Source: Bradyrhizobium quebecense
GTDB lineage: Bacteria > Pseudomonadota > Alphaproteobacteria > Rhizobiales > Xanthobacteraceae
Assembly (NCBI RefSeq): GCF_013373795.3
Contig: NZ_CP088022.1
Span: forward strand, 7,378,001 to 7,442,000
DNA length: 64,000 nt
Direction of reading: 5' to 3'
Made by a program: the position numbers and the translations under genes
Notes under the pieces: generated by a model
What the model saw: the letters and a program-made list of their open reading frames with translations, nothing else
Database searches by the model: none
What the model was told of the DNA's origin: nothing
Part shown: in pieces, positions 45,325 to 56,596 of the stretch
Numbering within the stretch: position 1 is the stretch's first letter
Layout: every line of letters starts with the position of its first letter

Positions 45325-45478
45325 GACCTCCGCTACTCCCTCTCCCCATCCTTACGGCAGGGCGATCGCATATCGGCCACACGTCATTCCCTGCGAAAGT
45401 CTGGGCAGCCGCCGGCTACTTTGCATGGGGTTGTTTTCGATATTTTGGCCGTGCGCGCCTGCGACGTACGGGCGCGTA

Positions 45479-46420
45479 TCAGCCGAGCCGGCGCAGCGTA
45501 TGCACCGTGATCTCGGCCGGGCAGTTCAGCCGCACCGGCGCAAGGCTGGTGCCGGCGCCGGCCGATGTGTAGCCGGCAAGTTCACCGAACCGCCAGGCGC
45601 CCCGGCCCATCCTGCGCGGCAGCCGCGCCTCGAGCTTGATGGCGATGCCGCCGGGCAGGCAGAGCTGGCCGCCATGGGTATGGCCGCTCAGCATCAGGTC
45701 GAAGCCGGCGGCGGCCGCCGCGCGATAGGATTCCGGCGTATGCGCGAGCAGGATCGAGAACGCATCGCGCGGGATCGCCGCGGCAGACTTTGCAATGTCG
45801 TCGGTGCGATAGAAATGCGCATCGTCGATGCCGGCGAGATGGATCGTCGCGCCATCGCGCGTGATCGGCTCCTGCTCGTTGAACAGCATTCTGATGCCCA
45901 TCGCTTCCAGCGCCGGCGTCATGCGGATGCTGTCATGATTGCCGAGGATGCCGTAGAGCGGCAGCTTGATCCGCGCGCAGAGATCTTTCATCAGCGCGAG
46001 GCTGGTCTCGAACGGGCCAGACGTCTTGCCGCGATAATCGCCGGTCAGGACGCAGATGTCGCAGGCGACATAGCGGACGATGTCCGCCAGATGCCGCATC
46101 GCACCTTGGCTGATGTCGGCGTGGAGATCGCTGAGCTGAAGGATGGTGAAGCCGTCAAACGCCGCCGGCAGACGCGTCGATGTCACCAGATTGCGCCGGA
46201 TCTCGACCCGGTCGGCGTTGCGGCGCGCGCGGCCATGGAGGCCGGCCAGCTTGAGCGCAGTCTCGACGACCCATGGCGCCAGCTTCCAGTTCTCGACGTT
46301 GAACACGAGTGTGCCCTGGCCGAACAGCTGCCTCTCATGCGCGGCCTCGATTCCAAGCCGGCGCACGACGTGATCCGCGCCGATCCGCTCGACCAATCCC
46401 TGCAATGCCGTGTCGGCCAT
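45479..46420 (-). CDS. Metallophosphoesterase
   Basis: The 313-residue protein has the calcineurin-like motifs LSDLHADIS, LTGDYRGK, GILGNHDS and LSGHTHGGQLCLPG in order. The family resembles YaeI-type phosphodiesterases, but no signal or membrane segment is visible. The substrate is unknown. It is convergent with the Deg-like protease gene and 83 bases downstream of the monooxygenase gene. Confidence 0.9.
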   Translation of the reverse strand: MADTALQGLVERIGADHVVRRLGIEAAHERQLFGQGTLVFNVENWKLAPWVVETALKLAGLHGRARRNADRVEIRRNLVTSTRLPAAFDGFTILQLSDLHADISQGAMRHLADIVRYVACDICVLTGDYRGKTSGPFETSLALMKDLCARIKLPLYGILGNHDSIRMTPALEAMGIRMLFNEQEPITRDGATIHLAGIDDAHFYRTDDIAKSAAAIPRDAFSILLAHTPESYRAAAAAGFDLMLSGHTHGGQLCLPGGIAIKLEARLPRRMGRGAWRFGELAGYTSAGAGTSLAPVRLNCPAEITVHTLRRLG

Positions 46421-46503
46421 CGTCCCCCGTGCGGCCCGCGATGCGAAACGCGGGGCGGCAACGACACTATCATGCGCAATCCCGGCGGCGATACGGCTGA
46501 GGT

Positions 46504-48252
<1,749 letters not shown>

Positions 48253-48523
48253 GGCCCGTCTCTTCCCTATATCTTGTCGTTAAGTCTCGGCCGCGCCTCG
48301 TTGGACGCGACGACCGAAAGATTAGGGCGAGGGCGGCGCTGCCCGCAAGCGCATGCATTGCCCCGCCGGGTATGGCTCCTATGCCTGGGCGCCGATCGCT
48401 GCGGTATCCGGAGCAGGTTGGGACGATGCAGCCGAGGATTGCGTGGAGGTGCTCGGCCCCTGCGGAGCTTGCGACCGTAGTCAATGCAGTACGCTTATAC
48501 TGATTTAAGGCTAGGCGCGAAGT
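48253..48523. other. Intergenic region between recQ and the monooxygenase gene
   Basis: These 271 bases hold no gene or repeat that I can support. Both flanking genes are on the minus strand, so it holds the monooxygenase promoter. Confidence 0.4.
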
Positions 48524-50392
48524 TCAGCCGTCGTTGGCCTTCACGATCCGGATCAGCTCGTCGCCGTAATGCTCGAGCTTCTTGTCGCCGATCCCGGCGA
48601 TGTTGCGCAGTTCGCCCAGCGTGTCCGGACGCATCGCGGCGATGCCGTCGATGGTCGAATCGTGCAGCACCACATAGGCCGGCACGCCGCGCTGGCGTGC
48701 GACTTCCGAGCGCCAGGCGCGCAGGGCGGCATGCAACGCCGGGCTGACGGCCCCGCCGGGACTGTCGGCCGCGGGCGCGAGTTCGCCGCGGCGCGACTTG
48801 CCGCGGACCGCGCGGTTGCGCGCGCCTTCCGGTTGCTCACGCAGCATCACCGCGGTCTCGCCCTTCAGCACGCCGCGGGCGCTGTCGGTCAGCTTCAGCG
48901 CGCCGAAGGCGTCGCTGTCGGCGCGGAGATGGCCCATCGCCACCAACTGGCGCAGCACCGCGCGCCATTGCTTCTCGTTGAGCTCGCGGCCGATGCCGAA
49001 CACCGACAATTGGTCGTGGTTGAACTGCTTGACGCGTTCGGTCAGCCGCCCGATCAGCACGTCGATCAGGTGCATGGCGCCAAAGCGCTGCCCGGTGCGA
49101 TAGACGCAGGACAATAGCTTCTGCGCCGGCACTTTGCCGTCGCGGACACGCGGCGGCGTCAGGCAGTTGTCACAATTGCCGCAGCTTTCATCCGAGCGGG
49201 TCTCGCCGAAATAGCCGAGCAGGCGCTGCCGCCGGCAATGCACGGTCTCGGCGAGCGCAACCAGCGCGTCAAGCTTGCCGATCGAGACGCGCTTGAAGGC
49301 GTCGGAGCCGGTCGATTCGTCGATCATGCGGCGCTGCTGCACGATGTCGGAGAGGCCATAGGCCATCCACGCGGCCGACGGCTTGCCGTCGCGGCCGGCG
49401 CGTCCGGTCTCCTGGTAATAGGCCTCGATGCTCTTCGGCAAATCGAGATGCGCAACGAAGCGCACGTCGGGCTTGTCGATGCCCATGCCGAACGCAATCG
49501 TGGCGACGATCACGATGCCGTCCTCATTGAGGAAGCGGTCCTGATGCCGGGCCCGCACGCTGGCGTCGAGCCCGGCGTGATAGGGCAGCGCGGGAATGCC
49601 GGCCTCGCTCAGCGATGCCGCGACATCCTCGACCTTGGCGCGCGACAGGCAATAGACTACGCCGGCGTCGCCGGCATGCCGCTCCTTGATGAAGGATTTC
49701 AGCTGCGTGGTGGCGTTCTGCTTGTCGACGATCTCGTAGCGGATGTTGGGGCGGTCGAAGCTTGCGACGAACTCCGGCGCGTCGGTGAGTGACAGCCGCT
49801 CGGCGATCTCCTTTCGCGTCAACGCGTCCGCGGTTGCCGTCAGCGCGATGCGCGGCACTTTCGGGAAGCGCTCGGCGAGTGCGGACAGGCCGATATATTC
49901 CGGGCGGAAGTCATGGCCCCATTGCGAGACGCAATGCGCCTCGTCGATCGCAAACAGCGCGATCTGCGCCTGGCCGAGCAGATTGAGGCAGCGCGGCGTC
50001 AGAAGCCGTTCCGGCGCGACATAGAGCAAATCGAGATCGCCAGCGAGCAGCCGGCGCTCGACCTCGGAGGCTTCCTGATAGGACAGCGTCGAGTTCAGCA
50101 CCGCGGCGTTGACGCCGGCCTCGGAGAGGCCCGCGACCTGGTCACGCATCAGCGCAATCAAGGGCGACACCACGATGCCGCAGCCGTCGCGCAGCAGCGA
50201 CGGCAGCTGGTAGCACAACGACTTGCCACCGCCGGTCGGCATCAGCACCAGGCAATTGCCGCCATTGGTGACGTGGCGGACGATCTTTTCCTGCGCGCCG
50301 CGGAAGCCCGACAGGCCGAATACGGAACTGAGCACGGACCGCGCGTCGCGAGGCGAAGCGGATGCATGATCGAGGGCTGGTTGGGCGGTCAT
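48524..50392 (-). CDS. recQ: ATP-dependent DNA helicase RecQ
   Basis: The 622-residue protein has helicase motifs Walker A MPTGGGKS, DEAHC, ALTATAD and ETGRAGRDG, the zinc-binding cysteines in DESCGNCDNC, the RQC winged helix and a C-terminal HRDC domain (TLGELRNIAGIGDKKLEHYG). It unwinds DNA in recombination and repair. ATG 50392 follows AGGGATC. The longer open frame to 50545 is not part of the family. Confidence 0.96.
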   Translation of the reverse strand: MTAQPALDHASASPRDARSVLSSVFGLSGFRGAQEKIVRHVTNGGNCLVLMPTGGGKSLCYQLPSLLRDGCGIVVSPLIALMRDQVAGLSEAGVNAAVLNSTLSYQEASEVERRLLAGDLDLLYVAPERLLTPRCLNLLGQAQIALFAIDEAHCVSQWGHDFRPEYIGLSALAERFPKVPRIALTATADALTRKEIAERLSLTDAPEFVASFDRPNIRYEIVDKQNATTQLKSFIKERHAGDAGVVYCLSRAKVEDVAASLSEAGIPALPYHAGLDASVRARHQDRFLNEDGIVIVATIAFGMGIDKPDVRFVAHLDLPKSIEAYYQETGRAGRDGKPSAAWMAYGLSDIVQQRRMIDESTGSDAFKRVSIGKLDALVALAETVHCRRQRLLGYFGETRSDESCGNCDNCLTPPRVRDGKVPAQKLLSCVYRTGQRFGAMHLIDVLIGRLTERVKQFNHDQLSVFGIGRELNEKQWRAVLRQLVAMGHLRADSDAFGALKLTDSARGVLKGETAVMLREQPEGARNRAVRGKSRRGELAPAADSPGGAVSPALHAALRAWRSEVARQRGVPAYVVLHDSTIDGIAAMRPDTLGELRNIAGIGDKKLEHYGDELIRIVKANDG

Positions 50393-50565
50393 GATCCCTG
50401 AGAGGGCGATTCGGGTTCCCGGATCGAACGATTCCGGAACGAAACGTGTTAATACACCGTCCTGCGATAAACTCAATTGAGGCAATGGCTGCCGGCCATC
50501 GCGCGCGCCGATGCGGTCGGCTGAGCTCAACCGCACGCAGATCAAGCTTGCCGATCGATGCGCAA

Positions 50566-50616
50566 AGCGCTTTCGAGCGAAGTGGATGCCGCTTCCCGTG
50601 AAGAAAAGCGCCTCAA
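50566..50616 (-). repeat. Copy of the rhizobial intergenic repeat, reversed
   Basis: On the minus strand it reads GGCGCTTTTCTTCACGGGAA, then GCATCCACTTCGCTCGAAAG. The same two blocks form the copy at 52752-52813 on the plus strand. It lies in the gap between recQ and the DUF2235 gene. A third, more diverged copy is at 6415-6460. Confidence 0.7.
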
Positions 50617-50636
50617 GATAGGGAACTCCGACGCCG

Positions 50637-51857
50637 TCAGGCCGTCGGAGCGGGCGGCGCCGGTGGCGGCGTCATTGGCTCGACCTTGTAGGTCTTCGGC
50701 AGGTTGATCGGCCGGTAGGCCGAATCCTTCTCCATGCGCTCCAGTACCGAGGCGTGGATGGCCGCCCCTTCCGGTATCGGCCGCGGCTCGCCGCGCGGCA
50801 GATAGAAGCCGAGGAAGGATTTCCGCTCCGGCCATTCCTTCCATTTGTCGCTCTTCGGAATCCATTCCAGGATTTCCCAGGCGGCGGTAAGCGAATTGTG
50901 CAGCGGGGCCGTCGCGCTCGGCGGCACATAGTCGTGCTTGTGCGGCGGCAGCGGCATCCCCCAGGCGAGATGGTCGATCAGCGCCTGATCCATGTGCAGC
51001 CCGGCGGCCCCGGCCTGCGCGAGCATCCAGATCAGCGGAAATTTTGACGGCCCGCTCTGGTCCTCGGGATAGCCGCCGCCGACGTCTGAGTGCACGCCGG
51101 CGAACCAGACCTGGCGAATGTCCTGTTCCACCTCCGTCGCCGGATTGAACGGATCGGAACGGAACTTCTGCGGCTCAATCCAGCGGTTGAGGCGGAACAT
51201 GCGCCTGCGTTCGTCGATCGAGATCGCCTGGCGAAATCGCCTGACACTGGAATTGGTGCGGGTGAACAGCAGCGTCTGGATGTCGAACAGGAAGTTGTCC
51301 TGCCGCGGCACGATGATCGAGGCCACGGTGTCCCAGACTCCGACGAACTCGATGTCGATGTTGCGTCCGCCGGCGATCTGGCTGAAGTGCCAGACTTCCT
51401 TCAACGGGGCAGGGTCAAACGTCCCGTCGGACTTCTGGGCATCGGAGCTGGCCTTCTTGTAGGTGCCGAAGGCGTAGCCGGCGAGGTCGAGCTGGTCGAC
51501 CGGCAACAGGCCCATCACATGGACGAAGGCCGCCAGCGTGCGCACGGTATAGGCGCCGCGGCTGAAACCGAACATCCAGACCCGGTCGCCGGGCTCCCAG
51601 AGCCGGCACAAAAACCGGTAGGCGCCAAGCGTGTCCTCGTCGAGACCGGCGCCAAAGGCCAGCCCGAAAAGGCCGCGCACCTCCTGCTTGAAGTGGCCCC
51701 AGCTGTTCTGCAGGCCGATCGTGCCGAGACCCGGATGATAGTAGATCCGCTGCCGGTCATCCTTGTCGGCGACGCGAAACAGCTTCAGGACGTTGGAAAT
51801 ATTGGCGCCGATCTCGTTGCCGGTGCCGTCGCAACAAATCACAATATCCTTCGGCAT
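50637..51857 (-). CDS. DUF2235 alpha/beta hydrolase
   Basis: The 406-residue protein starts DIVICCDGTGNEIG, has the nucleophile elbow FGFSRGAYTVR at about residue 97, VWDTVASI for the acidic residue and GVHSDVGGGYPED for the His. This is the DUF2235 fold, which includes type VI secretion phospholipase effectors (Tle1) and cytoplasmic lipase-like enzymes. No secretion genes are next to it, so a metabolic role is equally possible. Repeat copies flank it and the next gene. Confidence 0.88.
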   Translation of the reverse strand: MPKDIVICCDGTGNEIGANISNVLKLFRVADKDDRQRIYYHPGLGTIGLQNSWGHFKQEVRGLFGLAFGAGLDEDTLGAYRFLCRLWEPGDRVWMFGFSRGAYTVRTLAAFVHVMGLLPVDQLDLAGYAFGTYKKASSDAQKSDGTFDPAPLKEVWHFSQIAGGRNIDIEFVGVWDTVASIIVPRQDNFLFDIQTLLFTRTNSSVRRFRQAISIDERRRMFRLNRWIEPQKFRSDPFNPATEVEQDIRQVWFAGVHSDVGGGYPEDQSGPSKFPLIWMLAQAGAAGLHMDQALIDHLAWGMPLPPHKHDYVPPSATAPLHNSLTAAWEILEWIPKSDKWKEWPERKSFLGFYLPRGEPRPIPEGAAIHASVLERMEKDSAYRPINLPKTYKVEPMTPPPAPPAPTA

Positions 51858-52190
51858 CCGTTGCCCCCGCGGCCGCCGTGAAAATTCGCGACCTCAATGT
51901 ACGGCAGAACACGGGGACGATTCAATCTCCAATTGAAGACGGTTCTGTGTACGCGGTGTGACCGCCGACCGTCCTTCTGGAGTCTGCGGCCGGCATCGGG
52001 CGCGCGTGCGCGCACTCCACAGCGGTCAGCAGAATTCAATTGCAACACTCTGGAAAAGGTGGGAATCTCATCGCCAGACATTGCGATATTGCGTCGATAT
52101 TTTTCTCCCCTTCAGGATTTCGCCGGTGCGCGCGATCATCTTGCCTGCTGCTTTCCGCAGCTTCCTCAGCCTGGACGGGAATGGATCGGA
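51858..52190. other. Divergent intergenic region
   Basis: These 333 bases lie between the DUF2235 and membrane protein genes. No gene is supported; both promoters should lie here. Confidence 0.4.
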
Positions 52191-52718
52191 ATGAGCCACC
52201 AAGCTCTCGTGACGGTCATTCTCGCGGGATTGGTGGTGATAGCGTTCGGACTGTTCTGGTGGGTCGGCAGCTACTCCGATCGCGTATTCGCCAACAGATT
52301 TCGGACCCGCTTTCCGGAGAAGACGCTGAGTTACACCGGCGATCAGCTCGGCGAGCTGGTGCAATCCGATCTCCGGATGAAATATGTCTTCCCGATTCTG
52401 TTCCCGCTCGATCTTATCGTCATGCTGGCGCTGGCGGGCGCGATGGGCGCGGCGTCATCATACTGGCTCAACCCGATCTATCCGACTGCAGCGTGGCTCG
52501 GCCTGGTCGTGCCGGCGGTGTATCTGCTCAGCGACCTGATCGAGGATTGCTTGCTGGCCTGGTTGTTGCTGCACGGCGACCCGCATGCGGCGGCACGTTC
52601 CGTCTCGATCCTGAAGGCGATCACGACGATCAAGCTCGTCAGCATCTTTGCCTCGATCGCGCTGACGCTGGTTGCGTTCGTCGGATGGCAATTTCACAGC
52701 GACTCGCTTCGCCTCTAA
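52191..52718 (+). CDS. Membrane protein of unknown function, 175 aa
   Basis: ATG 52191 follows GGATCGGA. There are four hydrophobic segments: ALVTVILAGLVVIAFGLFWW, FPILFPLDLIVMLALAGAMG, AWLGLVVPAVYLLSDLIED and LVSIFASIALTLVAFVGWQF. The loop after the first is charged. No family is recognised. A strong hairpin follows immediately. Confidence 0.72.
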   Translation: MSHQALVTVILAGLVVIAFGLFWWVGSYSDRVFANRFRTRFPEKTLSYTGDQLGELVQSDLRMKYVFPILFPLDLIVMLALAGAMGAASSYWLNPIYPTAAWLGLVVPAVYLLSDLIEDCLLAWLLLHGDPHAAARSVSILKAITTIKLVSIFASIALTLVAFVGWQFHSDSLRL

Positions 52719-52751
52719 AGCTTCGGTTCTGATTGAATCAGAACCGAAGCT
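52719..52751. terminator. Near-perfect terminator between convergent genes
   Basis: AGCTTCGGTTCTGATT and AATCAGAACCGAAGCT are perfect 16-base arms with a single G between them (in RNA, about 14 pairs and a five-base loop). On the plus strand TTTTTG follows a few bases on. It starts at the stop of the membrane protein gene and ends transcription from there. Confidence 0.85.
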
Positions 52752-52813
52752 CTAGATTTTTGTTTGACGCGTTTTCCTCACGCGAACCGGTGTCCACTTC
52801 GCTCGAAAACGCT
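52752..52813 (+). repeat. Rhizobial intergenic repeat, well preserved copy
   Basis: TTTGACGCGTTTTCCTCACG, GAACCGGTGTCCACTTCG and CTCGAAAACGCT in order; the same blocks recur reversed at 50566-50616 and, diverged, at 6415-6460. The type is familiar from Bradyrhizobium genomes, where it stands in many gene ends. Confidence 0.75.
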
Positions 52814-52829
52814 CTGAAGCGCTGGCGGT

Positions 52830-54206
52830 CTACTGATAGGTCGCCACGATGTCGGAGACGGCGCGCTCGAGCTGCTGCGCGGTCGCGCACTGTCGCACCA
52901 CGGTGCAGAAGGTTGCGTAGCGCGGCATCTCGGAATCGCCAAAACCCCAGACCATGCGGCCTTCGGGGTTGAGCCATACCAACCGCTTTGAACGCTCGCC
53001 GATGCGGCGCAAGATGTCGGCGCGCGGATCGAGATTGTTGCTGCGGGCGTCGCCGAGCACGATCACCGTGGTCTGCGGCGTGATCGCGCTCATCCAATTG
53101 TCCTCGAAATCGGCCAAGGAATTGCCGTAGTCGGACGAGCCGAAACCGACCCTGGACATGATCTCCTTCATCGCCTCTTCCGGCGATTTCGATTCCAGGA
53201 TGTCGCTGACCTCGATCAAATGGCCCGAGAAGGCGAAGGAGCGGACGTCGTCGACGACCTCGTGCAGGCTGTGGATCAGGAGCAGGAAGAAGTCCGAGAC
53301 GCGGGCGACGGAGCCGGAGACGTCGCACAAGGCGACGATCTTCGGCCGGTCGCGATGCTTGCGCTTCCACGCGGTGAGGAACGGCACGCCGCCCCAGGCC
53401 GCGTTCCGGCGCAGCGTGCGGCGGACGTCGAGATGGCCGCGGCGCTGACGCTTGCGCGGCTTGGAATAGCGCTCGCGCAGCCGGCGCGCGATCTGGCGGA
53501 TCAGTGCGCGCATCTGCTCGACCTGGCGCGGCTCGATCCGTGCCAGCGGGGCGTTGCGCAGGATCTCGTTGCGCAAATTTTCGGTCTCTTCGCGCCCGTA
53601 GAGCAGCAGAGCTTGCGAGACCGTGTCGCGAACCGTGCCACGCAGGCCGTTGAGCGCCTCCTGCAGCCGCTCGGCGAGCGCCGGATTGCGCGTGGTCTGC
53701 TCGTCGATATCGTCGCGCAGGCGCTGGATGCCCATCGCATCGAGGATGCGGGTCTGGAAGATGCCGCGCTGGGTGAAGTAGCGGATGTCGGGCAGCGAGG
53801 CGGCGCCGGAGGCATTGGCGATCGCCGTCGATATCGCGGCGCGATCCTGCGATAGCAGCATCTGCGCCAGCGGTCCGACATTCTCGCTGGCGGCGTCGCC
53901 CGCCGCATCGCCATGCTCGTCGGCCGGCGGGTTGGCGCCGGATTCGCTGCTGTCGTCGGTCTTGTTCTGCTCGGCGGTCTCCTGCTGCGGCTCGGGCTGG
54001 CTGAAGAACAGATCAAAGCATTCGCCGAGCGAGCGCTTCTCGTCCTGGGTCTTGGCAAGCGTCAGCAGAAAGGTGTCGCGCAGGATGTCGCGGTCGGCAA
54101 AGCCGACCTGGGCGACCGCCCGCATCGCATCGATGCTTTCCGCGGGCGAGACCCGGACCCCGGCTCCCCGCGCCGCACGAAAGAAGCGATGCAGGTTCTC
54201 GCGCAT
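52830..54206 (-). CDS. VWA-domain protein, CoxE-like
   Basis: The 458-residue protein has a helical N-terminal part, an acidic/Gln-rich linker (SQPEPQQETAEQNK) and a C-terminal von Willebrand A domain with MIDAS residues in CDVSGSVARVSD and GDARSNNLDP. It follows the MoxR-type ATPase gene by six bases. MoxR-VWA pairs work as chaperones that insert or remodel metal cofactors; CoxD/CoxE do so for CO dehydrogenase. No cox structural genes are in the window. Confidence 0.88.
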   Translation of the reverse strand: MRENLHRFFRAARGAGVRVSPAESIDAMRAVAQVGFADRDILRDTFLLTLAKTQDEKRSLGECFDLFFSQPEPQQETAEQNKTDDSSESGANPPADEHGDAAGDAASENVGPLAQMLLSQDRAAISTAIANASGAASLPDIRYFTQRGIFQTRILDAMGIQRLRDDIDEQTTRNPALAERLQEALNGLRGTVRDTVSQALLLYGREETENLRNEILRNAPLARIEPRQVEQMRALIRQIARRLRERYSKPRKRQRRGHLDVRRTLRRNAAWGGVPFLTAWKRKHRDRPKIVALCDVSGSVARVSDFFLLLIHSLHEVVDDVRSFAFSGHLIEVSDILESKSPEEAMKEIMSRVGFGSSDYGNSLADFEDNWMSAITPQTTVIVLGDARSNNLDPRADILRRIGERSKRLVWLNPEGRMVWGFGDSEMPRYATFCTVVRQCATAQQLERAVSDIVATYQ

Positions 54207-54212
54207 CTTGGT

Positions 54213-55160
54213 CTAGCTGAACACGCCTTGGCGCGACGCCTTGGCGATGAAGGACGAAATCTGCGGCGTCGCGGCCTCGATGTCGGCCTCGTATTTCAGG
54301 AGCACGTTGAGCGTGTCCTTGACGATCTCGGTGTCGAGCTCGCTGGCTTGCAGCAGCACCAGCACGCGCGCCCAGTCGATTGCCTCGCTGACCGAGGGCA
54401 GCTTCTTCAGGTCCAGCGAGCGGATCTCGTGGATGAAGCCGACCATCTGCTTGCGCAGCGTCTGCGAGATGCCGGGCACCCGGCTCTCGACGATGCGCTC
54501 TTCCAGCTTCTGCTCGGGAAAGCCGATATGCAGATGCAGGCAGCGCCGCTTCAAGGCATCGCCGAGATCGCGCTCGCTGTTCGAGGTCAGGATCACGGTC
54601 GGCGGCGCCACCGCGGAGACGGTGCCGAGCTCGGGGATCGTGACCTGGAAGTCCGAGAGGATCTCCAGCAGCAGCGATTCGAATTCGGCGTCCGACTTGT
54701 CGATCTCGTCGATCAGGAGCACGCAGCCGGCGGGCTGCTCCAGCGCCTGCAACAGCGGTCGCGGCTCGACGAATTCCTTGGAGAAGAACACGTCGCCGAA
54801 GGTGTGGAGCTGGTCGAGCGCGGCAGCCAGCGTCTGCGCGCCGCCGAGCACCTCGCCGAGCTTGTCCTTCAGGATCTGGGTGTAGAGCAGCTGCTTGGCA
54901 TATTTCCACTCATACAGCGCCTTGGCCTCGTCGAGGCCCTCATAGCACTGCAGACGGATCATCTTCAGGCCGCGCCAGGCGGCGATCGCCTTCGCAAGCT
55001 CGGTCTTGCCGACGCCGGCAGGGCCCTCGACCAGGATCGGTTTCTCGATCTGCTGCGACAGGTAGACCGCAGTCGCGATCTGCCGGCTCGCAATATAGCC
55101 TTGCGCGGCGAGGCCGCTTTCCACGGCCTCGATCGAGGCGGTTGGCCTGGTGTCAGCCAC
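54213..55160 (-). CDS. MoxR-family AAA+ ATPase, CoxD-like
   Basis: The 315-residue ATPase has Walker A VEGPAGVGKTELAKA, Walker B VLLIDEIDKSDAEFE and LTSNSERDLGDALKRRCLHL, as in the MoxR family. GTG 55160 (ADTRPTASIEAV) fits the family start better than ATG 55223, but the latter cannot be excluded. It is paired with the VWA gene. Confidence 0.88.
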   Translation of the reverse strand: MADTRPTASIEAVESGLAAQGYIASRQIATAVYLSQQIEKPILVEGPAGVGKTELAKAIAAWRGLKMIRLQCYEGLDEAKALYEWKYAKQLLYTQILKDKLGEVLGGAQTLAAALDQLHTFGDVFFSKEFVEPRPLLQALEQPAGCVLLIDEIDKSDAEFESLLLEILSDFQVTIPELGTVSAVAPPTVILTSNSERDLGDALKRRCLHLHIGFPEQKLEERIVESRVPGISQTLRKQMVGFIHEIRSLDLKKLPSVSEAIDWARVLVLLQASELDTEIVKDTLNVLLKYEADIEAATPQISSFIAKASRQGVFS

Positions 55161-55309
55161 GAGGATCAGCTCCGAATTTGCCTTGAACTCGGACCTGTTC
55201 TGCTCCCGTTGCGGGCAAAGCACAAGGCTCGTTTGGCCCGCAAAGGCATGGGCTTAGCGCATGGTTCCGGGGTATTCCGCCGAGCGCAATACGGAGGAGG
55301 CGGCAGCTT

Positions 55310-55633
55310 TTAGCCCGCGCAGCTCTTCACGAAATCCTTGCGCTGCGGGCCGACGATCTTCTGGTCGATCGCCTGCTTCAGGCAGTCGAGATGCGCCTGC
55401 GCCATGCAGAGCTGCATCTGGTCGTGCCGGTCTTGACCCTTCAGCGCCTTCGCCGCGCTCTGGCAGGCCGCGCGCTTCGCGCCAGGCACGGGCACCGCCG
55501 CCGACGTGCTCTCTTGCGCGGGAGCCGCCGCCGGCGCTGCTGCCGGTGCGGGGGGTGAGGTTGATTGCGCGAACGCTGCGACCGCGACCAGCAGCGAACC
55601 AGCCGAGACCATGGCGACGACGAGACGTTTCAT
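55310..55633 (-). CDS. Small exported PsiF-like protein
   Basis: The 107-residue protein has a signal peptide ending AAFAQSTS, an Ala/Pro spacer, and AACQSAAKALKGQDRHDQMQ followed by LCM, which resembles the PsiF repeat (phosphate-starvation-inducible, C...K.LKG..R...M..C). Four cysteines lie in the mature part. The role is unknown. Confidence 0.68.
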   Translation of the reverse strand: MKRLVVAMVSAGSLLVAVAAFAQSTSPPAPAAAPAAAPAQESTSAAVPVPGAKRAACQSAAKALKGQDRHDQMQLCMAQAHLDCLKQAIDQKIVGPQRKDFVKSCAG

Positions 55634-55808
55634 GGGGTGTGCCTCCGCGGGCATGATCCGGAGAAGTGAACGTCGGCTTTCCGGAAACGTCATGCTCAGA
55701 CCAGGAATGGGATCACGATGCGATTTCACGGTCGCGCCGTGACCCAAGGGGAGGCTGAGAACTAGCGACTGCCGCCTGAATGCGGAGTGAATATGCGGCA
55801 GGGCCGCT

Positions 55809-56441
55809 TCACCTCAGCGTGAGGCCGGTCGCAGCTTCGAGCTCGGAGATCGCCTGCGCGGCGTTCGCGACCTTGATCGTGGTCATGCCCATCTCGCGCG
55901 CCGGCTTCAGGTTGACGCCGAGATCGTCGAGATAGACGCAGTGCTTCGGGTTCACCAGCAGCGTCTCCACCATCATCTGGTAGATGCGGGGGTTCGGCTT
56001 GCGCAGGCCGATCTTCGCGGACTCGATGACGTGGTCGAACAGCGACATCACCTCGGCAACGTAGAGCGTGCGTCCGCTGTGGCTGCCGATTGCGTTCGAC
56101 GGCAGATTGTTGGTGATGCAGCCGGTCTTGAATTCCGCCTTGATGCGCTTCAGCGCCTCGACCATTTCCGGGCGCAGGTCGCCGGAGAGCAGCGGCAGCA
56201 CGTCCTTGCCGCGCACCTCGGCGCCGAGCGCCTTCGATTCCGCGGCGAACAGCTCGTCGAATGCATCGATACCGATCTCGGCGCGTTCGAACTTGGCCCA
56301 CGCGTTTTCCAGATGGTTGGCGGCGTTGGTGCGGCGGATGATGTCGATCGGCAGGCCGCGCTCAGTCTCGTAGCGCGCGAAGGCCTCGAACGGCGAGGTG
56401 GTCAAGACACCGCCGAAATCCCAGATCACTGCCTCGATCAT
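55809..56441 (-). CDS. HAD-superfamily hydrolase
   Basis: The 210-residue protein has VIWDFGGVLTTSP (the nucleophile Asp), ITNNLPSN (motif II), the Lys of GLRKPNPRIYQ (motif III) and VYLDDLGVNLKPAREMGM (motif IV). The helical cap between motifs I and II fits the epoxide-hydrolase-N/acyl-CoA dehydrogenase-linked HAD group. It is a phosphatase or dehalogenase of unknown substrate. Confidence 0.9.
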   Translation of the reverse strand: MIEAVIWDFGGVLTTSPFEAFARYETERGLPIDIIRRTNAANHLENAWAKFERAEIGIDAFDELFAAESKALGAEVRGKDVLPLLSGDLRPEMVEALKRIKAEFKTGCITNNLPSNAIGSHSGRTLYVAEVMSLFDHVIESAKIGLRKPNPRIYQMMVETLLVNPKHCVYLDDLGVNLKPAREMGMTTIKVANAAQAISELEAATGLTLR

Positions 56442-56596
56442 CAATGTCCTGCCCGTTGCAAAGCGGCGGCTTCGCCTCGGGTCGTCCGGCCGTTTTGGCC
56501 GAAGACAGGGAAACGCGCGTTCAGCCTTCTTTATTGGAATTGCCGCCAATCAGGCAAGCCGCCAGTTCGCGGCAAACTCCGCCACGCGGAACGGGC

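Noticed and set aside
55224..55309. Possible extra small gene before the MoxR gene
   Set aside because: The only frame is the upstream extension of the MoxR gene itself, so it is treated as an alternative start.
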